Source of the DNA: Reticulascus tulasneorum | Taxonomy: Eukaryota > Ascomycota > Sordariomycetes > Glomerellales > Reticulascaceae | Length of the DNA stretch: 64,000 nt | Direction: 5' to 3' | NCBI GenBank assembly: GCA_001557505.1 | Contig: LSAX01000011.1 | Span: 2,196,673 to 2,260,672, forward strand | Notes under the pieces: model-generated | Seen by the model: only the letters and a program-made list of their open reading frames with translations | What the model was told of the DNA's origin: nothing | Database searches by the model: none | Position numbers and translations under genes: made by a program | In this document: positions 58,871 through 64,000 of the stretch, one piece after another | How the letters are laid out: each line of letters opens with the position of its first letter | Numbering within the stretch: position 1 is the stretch's first letter

Positions 58871-59995
58871 TAGTTAAACTATAATATATACTACTTACCC
58901 TATATAGCTTTTAACTACCCTATAATAGCTTTTAATATCTTATAAACAAGCCCAGCTTAGAAGCCCGTAATTTAGTTAAACTATGTCATATATTACCTAC
59001 CCTGTAATGATTTTAAGTTACCCTACAAAGAACAATACTTACCCGATAGCCTCGTCCTTAGTGCTGGACAGAACCGGGCCAACGTCCTGGCCCACTATAA
59101 GCACTATAATACCAGAAAATCAAAATGGCCATGTCCCTAAAATGCGTGCGGGATGGCATAAGGTTAGTATGGGAATGAGTCGATTTTTTTGATTTACCAT
59201 ACAAAGTAATATTTCGGAAAATCAAAATATGCGGACGAGTGGATCCGGACGGGGAGAGCTTTGAAAAACTGTCGGTGGGTATATGAAAGGGAGCGCAAAA
59301 ATCGGTTGCCAGAAATGGTGTTCGAGCTCCCTCTCTTACGGCGGCTTAGCGGCCTGGGGATTCCCTAGACTGCGATGATAGCGGCTGTTTGCGGGGCTGT
59401 GAGGTTCTAAACGAGTTCCCCTCGGGCAGTTTTAGACCTTATAGCCTAACCACTGCGGCGTAGCATCTAGTATATCTAGTGCTTCGAAGCAGTGCCTCTG
59501 TTCCATATCATTCAGATTACCACGGCGTGTCCCCTTGTACAGCCTTGTAGGATTACCTCGGTCGCGGGGGGTTCATAGTGGTGATCGACCTCCACGGAAA
59601 GCGTCCGCTACGGCGGGTCGACCAACTGGGGATGCCTGGCTATAGCACTGGGAGGTTTACCCTCCAGGTGCTGCCGGATGGGCTCTGTGGACGCCTGGCT
59701 TCTAGCTAGACCTACCACTCCAGCATCGGGAGATAACCGCTTGCGACGGACGCTGAATAGCTGAAATCGCGGGTCGAGTTCTCCTCTCGGGGCATCTAAG
59801 CCACACCACCCGTAAGGGCTTCGTGCGGCGGACTGTGCCCTGGGGAATTTAGAGGGGGAAGGCGGATACCGCCTGCGGCGTCAACGGCTCTGCCGAAAGC
59901 GCTGTAGGTGGTGCGTTCCTTGAGGACGCGACACCGGTAACAAAATTCTTCGGCGCTGAAATATGCGTCGTTGGCCAACCCCGGCGAACGATAGT
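58871..59995 (+). other. rDNA intergenic spacer and 5' external transcribed spacer
   Basis: Upstream flank of the 18S gene. The left part holds two diverged copies of an ~100-bp element (TTAGTTAAACTA at about 58871 and 58972, each followed by TACCCT units), then two AAAATCAAAAT elements (about 59115 and 59218). From about 59330 GC content rises to normal rRNA-precursor levels. The Pol I start lies presumably in 59000-59500 but no conserved promoter motif can be named by eye. Confidence 0.65.
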
Positions 59996-60925
59996 TACCT
60001 GGTTGATTCTGCCAGTAGTCATATGCTTGTCTCAAAGATTAAGCCATGCATGTCTAAGTATAAGCAATTATACCGCGAAACTGCGAATGGCTCATTATAT
60101 AAGTTATCGTTTATTTGATAGTACCTTACTACTTGGATAACCGTGGTAATTCTAGAGCTAATACATGCTAAAAATCCCGACTTCGGAAGGGATGTATTTA
60201 TTAGATTAAAAACCAATGCCCTTCGGGGCTCACTGGTGATTCATAATAACTTCTCGAATCGCATGGCCTTGCGCCGGCGATGGTTCATTCAAATTTCTTC
60301 CCTATCAACTTTCGATGCTAGAGTAGTGTTCTAGCATGGTTACAACGGGTAACGGAGGGTTAGGGCTCGACCCCGGAGAGGGAGCCTGAGAAACGGCTAC
60401 CACATCCAAGGAAGGCAGCAGGCGCGCAAATTACCCAATCCCGACTCGGGGAGGTAGTGACGATAAATACTGATACAGGGCTCTTTTGGGTCTTGTAATT
60501 GGAATGAGTACAATTTAAATCCCTTAACGAGGAACAATTGGAGGGCAAGTCTGGTGCCAGCAGCCGCGGTAATTCCAGCTCCAATAGCGTATATTAAAGT
60601 TGTTGTGGTTAAAAAGCTCGTAGTAGAACCTTGGGCCTGGCTGGCCGGTCCGCCTCACCGCGTGTACTGGTCCGGCCGGGCCTTTCCCTCTGTGGAACCG
60701 CATGTCCTTCACTGGATGTGTCGGGGAAACAGGACTTTTACTTTGAAAAAATTAGAGTGCTCCAGGCAGGCCTATGCTCGAATACATTAGCATGGAATAA
60801 TAAAATAGGACGTGTGGTTCTATTTTGTTGGTTTCTAGGACCGCCGTAATGATTAATAGGGACAGTCGGGGGCATCAGTATTCAATTGTCAGAGGTGAAA
60901 TTCTTGGATTTATTGAAGACTAACT

Positions 60926-60958
<33 letters not shown>

Positions 60959-61099
60959 TATCAGGAACGAAAGTTAGGGGATCGAAGACGATCAGATACC
61001 GTCGTAGTCTTAACCATAAACTATGCCGACTAGGGATCGGACGATGTTATTTTTTGACTCGTTCGGCACCTTACGAGAAATCAAAGTGCTTGGGCTCCA

Positions 61100-61132
<33 letters not shown>

Positions 61133-61133
61133 A

Positions 61134-61167
<34 letters not shown>

Positions 61168-61603
61168 GCGGCTTAATTTGACTCAACACGGGGAAACTCA
61201 CCAGGTCCAGACACAATGAGGATTGACAGATTGAGAGCTCTTTCTTGATTTTGTGGGTGGTGGTGCATGGCCGTTCTTAGTTGGTGGAGTGATTTGTCTG
61301 CTTAATTGCGATAACGAACGAGACCTTAACCTGCTAAATAGCCCGTATTGCTTTGGCAGTACGCCGGCTTCTTAGAGGGACTATCGGCTCAAGCCGATGG
61401 AAGTTTGAGGCAATAACAGGTCTGTGATGCCCTTAGATGTTCTGGGCCGCACGCGCGTTACACTGACAGAGCCAGCGAGTACTCCCTTGGCCGGAAGGCC
61501 CGGGTAATCTTGTTAAACTCTGTCGTGCTGGGGATAGAGCATTGCAATTATTGCTCTTCAACGAGGAATTCCTAGTAAGCGCAAGTCATCAACTTGCGTT
61601 GAT

Positions 61604-61649
<46 letters not shown>

Positions 61650-61791
61650 AATGGCTCAGTGAGGCTTCCGGACTGGCCCAGAGAGGTGGGCAACTACCAC
61701 TCAGGGCCGGAAAGTTATCCAAACTCGGTCATTTAGAGGAAGTAAAAGTCGTAACAAGGTCTCCGTTGGTGAACCAGCGGAGGGATCATTA
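59996..61791 (+). rRNA. 18S ribosomal RNA
   Basis: Complete small-subunit rRNA of about 1796 nt. It starts TACCTGGTTGATTCTGCCAG and ends GGAGGGATCATTA. Universal blocks are intact: GTGCCAGCAGCCGCGGTAA (about 60552), GAGGTGAAATTCTTGGAT (about 60892), TTGACGGAAGGGCACCACC (about 61136), GTACACACCGCCCGTCGCTA (about 61620) and GTCGTAACAAGG (about 61749). None of the usual fungal group I intron sites (S516, S943, S1199, S1506/S1516) is interrupted. Length matches the ascomycete norm. Confidence 0.98.
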
Positions 61792-61946
61792 TAGAGTTAC
61801 AACTCCCTACCCTTTGTGAACATACCAGTATAAGTTGCTTCGGCGGGCAGCCCCAGGGCGGGGCTGTGGCCTTTACAGGCGCCCGCCGGAGGTATTAAAC
61901 TCTGATTTATTTATGTTTCTTCTGAGTGGTCTAAGCAAATAATCAA
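61792..61946 (+). other. Internal transcribed spacer 1
   Basis: About 155 nt between 18S and 5.8S. It contains a likely hairpin of complementary GC-rich arms (GGCGGGCAGCCCC and GGCGCCCGCCGG). Composition and length fit Sordariomycetes; I could not assign a genus. Confidence 0.9.
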
Positions 61947-62104
61947 AACTTTCAACAACGGATCTCTTGGTTCTGGCATCGATGAAGAACGCAGCGAAAT
62001 GCGATAAGTAATGTGAATTGCAGAATTCAGTGAATCATCGAATCTTTGAACGCACATTGCGCCCGCTAGTATTCTGGCGGGCATGCCTGTTCGAGCGTCA
62101 TTTC
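61947..62104 (+). rRNA. 5.8S ribosomal RNA
   Basis: About 158 nt with the conserved AACTTTCAACAACGGATCTC start, the CGATGAAGAACGCAGCGAAA block and the GAATCATCGAATCTTTGAAC block, all unmutated. Confidence 0.97.
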
Positions 62105-62254
62105 AACCCTCAAGCTCCGCTTGGTGTTGGGGCCCTACGTCTGTAGGCCCTTAAAAACAGTGGCGGACTCGCTGAAGCCTCCTTTGCGTAGTAATACATC
62201 TCGCACTGGGGCCCGGCGGGCTTCCTGCCGTAAAAACCACCATTTTTTACAAGG
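62105..62254 (+). other. Internal transcribed spacer 2
   Basis: About 150 nt between 5.8S and 28S, starting ACCCTCAAGCTCCGCTTGG and with the GCAC..GGGCCCGGCGGGC arm typical of fungal ITS2 folding. Confidence 0.9.
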
Positions 62255-62288
62255 TTGACCTCGGATCAGGTAGGAATACCCGCTGAAC

Positions 62289-62320
<32 letters not shown>

Positions 62321-64000
62321 CAACAGGGATTGCCCTAGTAACGGCGAGTGAAGCGGCAACAGCTCAAATTTGAAATCTGGCTCTCGGGCCCGAGTTGTAA
62401 TTTGTAGAGGATGCTTTTGGCAAGGTTCCTTCTGAGTTCCCTGGAACGGGACGCCAGAGAGGGTGAGAGCCCCGTACGGTCGGACACCAAGCCTTTGTAA
62501 AGCTCCTTCGACGAGTCGAGTAGTTTGGGAATGCTGCTCAAAATGGGAGGTAAATTTCTTCTAAAGCTAAATATTGGCCAGAGACCGATAGCGCACAAGT
62601 AGAGTGATCGAAAGATGAAAAGCACTTTGAAAAGAGGGTTAAATAGCACGTGAAATTGTTGAAAGGGAAGCGCTTGTGACTAGACTTGCGCCTGGTAAAT
62701 CATCTAGCGTTCTCGCTAGTGCACTTTGCCGGCTCAGGCCAGCATCAGTTTGCCGTCGGGGACAAAAGTTTCAGGAACGTAGCTCTCTTCGGGGAGTGTT
62801 ATAGCCTGTTGCATAATACCTTTCGGCGGACTGAGGTTCGCGCTCCGCAAGGATGCTGGCATAATGGTCATCAGCGACCCGTCTTGAAACACGGACCAAG
62901 GAGTCAACCTTATGTGCGAGTGTTTGGGTGTTAAACCCCTACGCGTAATGAAAGTGAACGCAGGTGAGAGCTTCGGCGCATCATCGACCGATCCTGATGT
63001 TCTCGGACGGATTTGAGTAAGAGCATATAGGGTTGGACCCGAAAGAAGGTGAACTATGCGTGTATAGGGTGAAGCCAGAGGAAACTCTGGTGGAGGCTCG
63101 CAGCGGTTCTGACGTGCAAATCGATCGTCAAATATGCGCATGGGGGCGAAAGACTAATCGAACCTTCTAGTAGCTGGTTTCCGCCGAAGTTTCCCTCAGG
63201 ATAGCAGTGTTGAACTCAGTTTTATGAGGTAAAGCGAATGATTAGGGACTCGGGGGCGCTATATTGCCTTCATCCATTCTCAAACTTTAAATATGTAAGA
63301 AGCCCTTGTTGCTTAATTGAACGTGGGCATTCGAATGTATCAACACTAGTGGGCCATTTTTGGTAAGCAGAACTGGCGATGCGGGATGAACCGAACGCGA
63401 GGTTAAGGTGCCAGAGTATACGCTCATCAGACACCACAAAAGGTGTTAGTACATCTTGACAGCAGGACGGTGGCCATGGAAGTCGGAATCCGCTAAGGAC
63501 TGTGTAACAACTCACCTGCCGAATGTACTAGCCCTGAAAATGGATGGCGCTCAAGCGTATCACCCATACCTCGCCCTCAGCGTAGAAACGATGCGCTGAG
63601 GAGTAGGCGGACGTGGAGGTCAGTGACGAAGCCTTGGGCGTGAGCCCGGGTTGAACGGCCTCTAGTGCAGATCTTGGTGGTAGTAGCAAATACTTCAATG
63701 AGAACTTGAAGGACCGAAGTGGGGAAAGGTTCCATGTGAACAGCGGTTGGACATGGGTTAGTCGATCCTAAGTCATAGGGAAGTTCCGTTTCAAAGGGGC
63801 ACTTTGCCCCGTATGGCGAAAGGGAAGCCGGTCAATATTCCGGCACCTGGATGTGGGTTTTGCGCGGCAACGCAACTGAACGCGGAGACGGCGGCGGGGG
63901 CCCCGGGCAGAGTTCTCTTTTCTTCTTAACGATCTATCACCCTGAAATCGGTTTGTCCGGAGCTAGGGTTTAATGGTCGGAAGAGCCCAGCACTTCTGTT
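62255..64000 (+). rRNA. 28S ribosomal RNA, 5' part
   Basis: Starts TTGACCTCGGATCAGGTAGG, followed by the standard AGCATATCAATAAGCGGAGG block and the D1/D2 domains. The window ends inside the gene, with about half of the usual ~3.3 kb present. No intron or disruption was seen in this part. Confidence 0.97.

Noticed and set aside
60019..63515. Protein-coding frames within the rDNA unit
   Set aside because: They lie inside conserved 18S and 28S sequence and are chance frames.

Overview
This is nuclear DNA from a filamentous ascomycete (Pezizomycotina, most likely a Sordariomycete; I cannot fix the genus). The reasons are short spliceosomal introns of about 50-76 nt with GTRNGY donors and CTAAC/CTGAC-type branch sites, genes typical of filamentous fungi (AA9 lytic polysaccharide monooxygenase, a Zn(II)2Cys6 factor, a DUF7357 protein, NmrA-like reductase, HXT-type transporter), and an intact fungal 18S-ITS1-5.8S-ITS2-28S rDNA unit at the right end.

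Layout. Positions 1-640 hold a decayed 18S rRNA fragment split by a group I intron at a site where the intact 18S gene of this window has none. Positions 864-4214 carry two minus-strand genes, mitochondrial release factor 1 and GTP cyclohydrolase II. They are followed by an FHA-domain gene (5931-6734) and a CLC chloride channel/transporter (7614-9904). After a long sparse stretch come a ferric-reductase-like membrane protein (13781-15574) and, converging on it, a seven-exon AA9 LPMO with a 9-nt exon (15953-17051). The complex I B18 subunit lies at 18679-19072. The 21-28 kb segment holds an NmrA-like protein, a glutathione transferase, RNA polymerase I subunit A43, a sugar transporter and a DCG1-like racemase. 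The 28.7-38.6 kb segment is housekeeping: ARP2, SSN3/CDK8, ARF6, SGF29 and phosphomannose isomerase. From 39.7 to 55.9 kb lie a zinc-cluster factor, a PPIL4-type cyclophilin, a small conserved coiled-coil protein, EFM3 methyltransferase and a 1415-aa DUF7357 protein.

The right 8 kb changes character: a broken type-B carboxylesterase, a 20-bp minisatellite ordered into 100-bp higher-order repeats, a very AT-rich block, a spacer/5' ETS region and then the rDNA unit, which runs off the window inside 28S.

Most genes are independent housekeeping or accessory genes; I see no biosynthetic cluster. SSN3 (Mediator kinase module) and SGF29 (SAGA) both act in Pol II transcription, and A43 acts in Pol I transcription, but nothing shows co-regulation. 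Intergenic spaces repeatedly contain short GGTA/TACC-rich motifs. Gene models here were spliced by eye from splice signals, frame and family conservation; no alignment was run.
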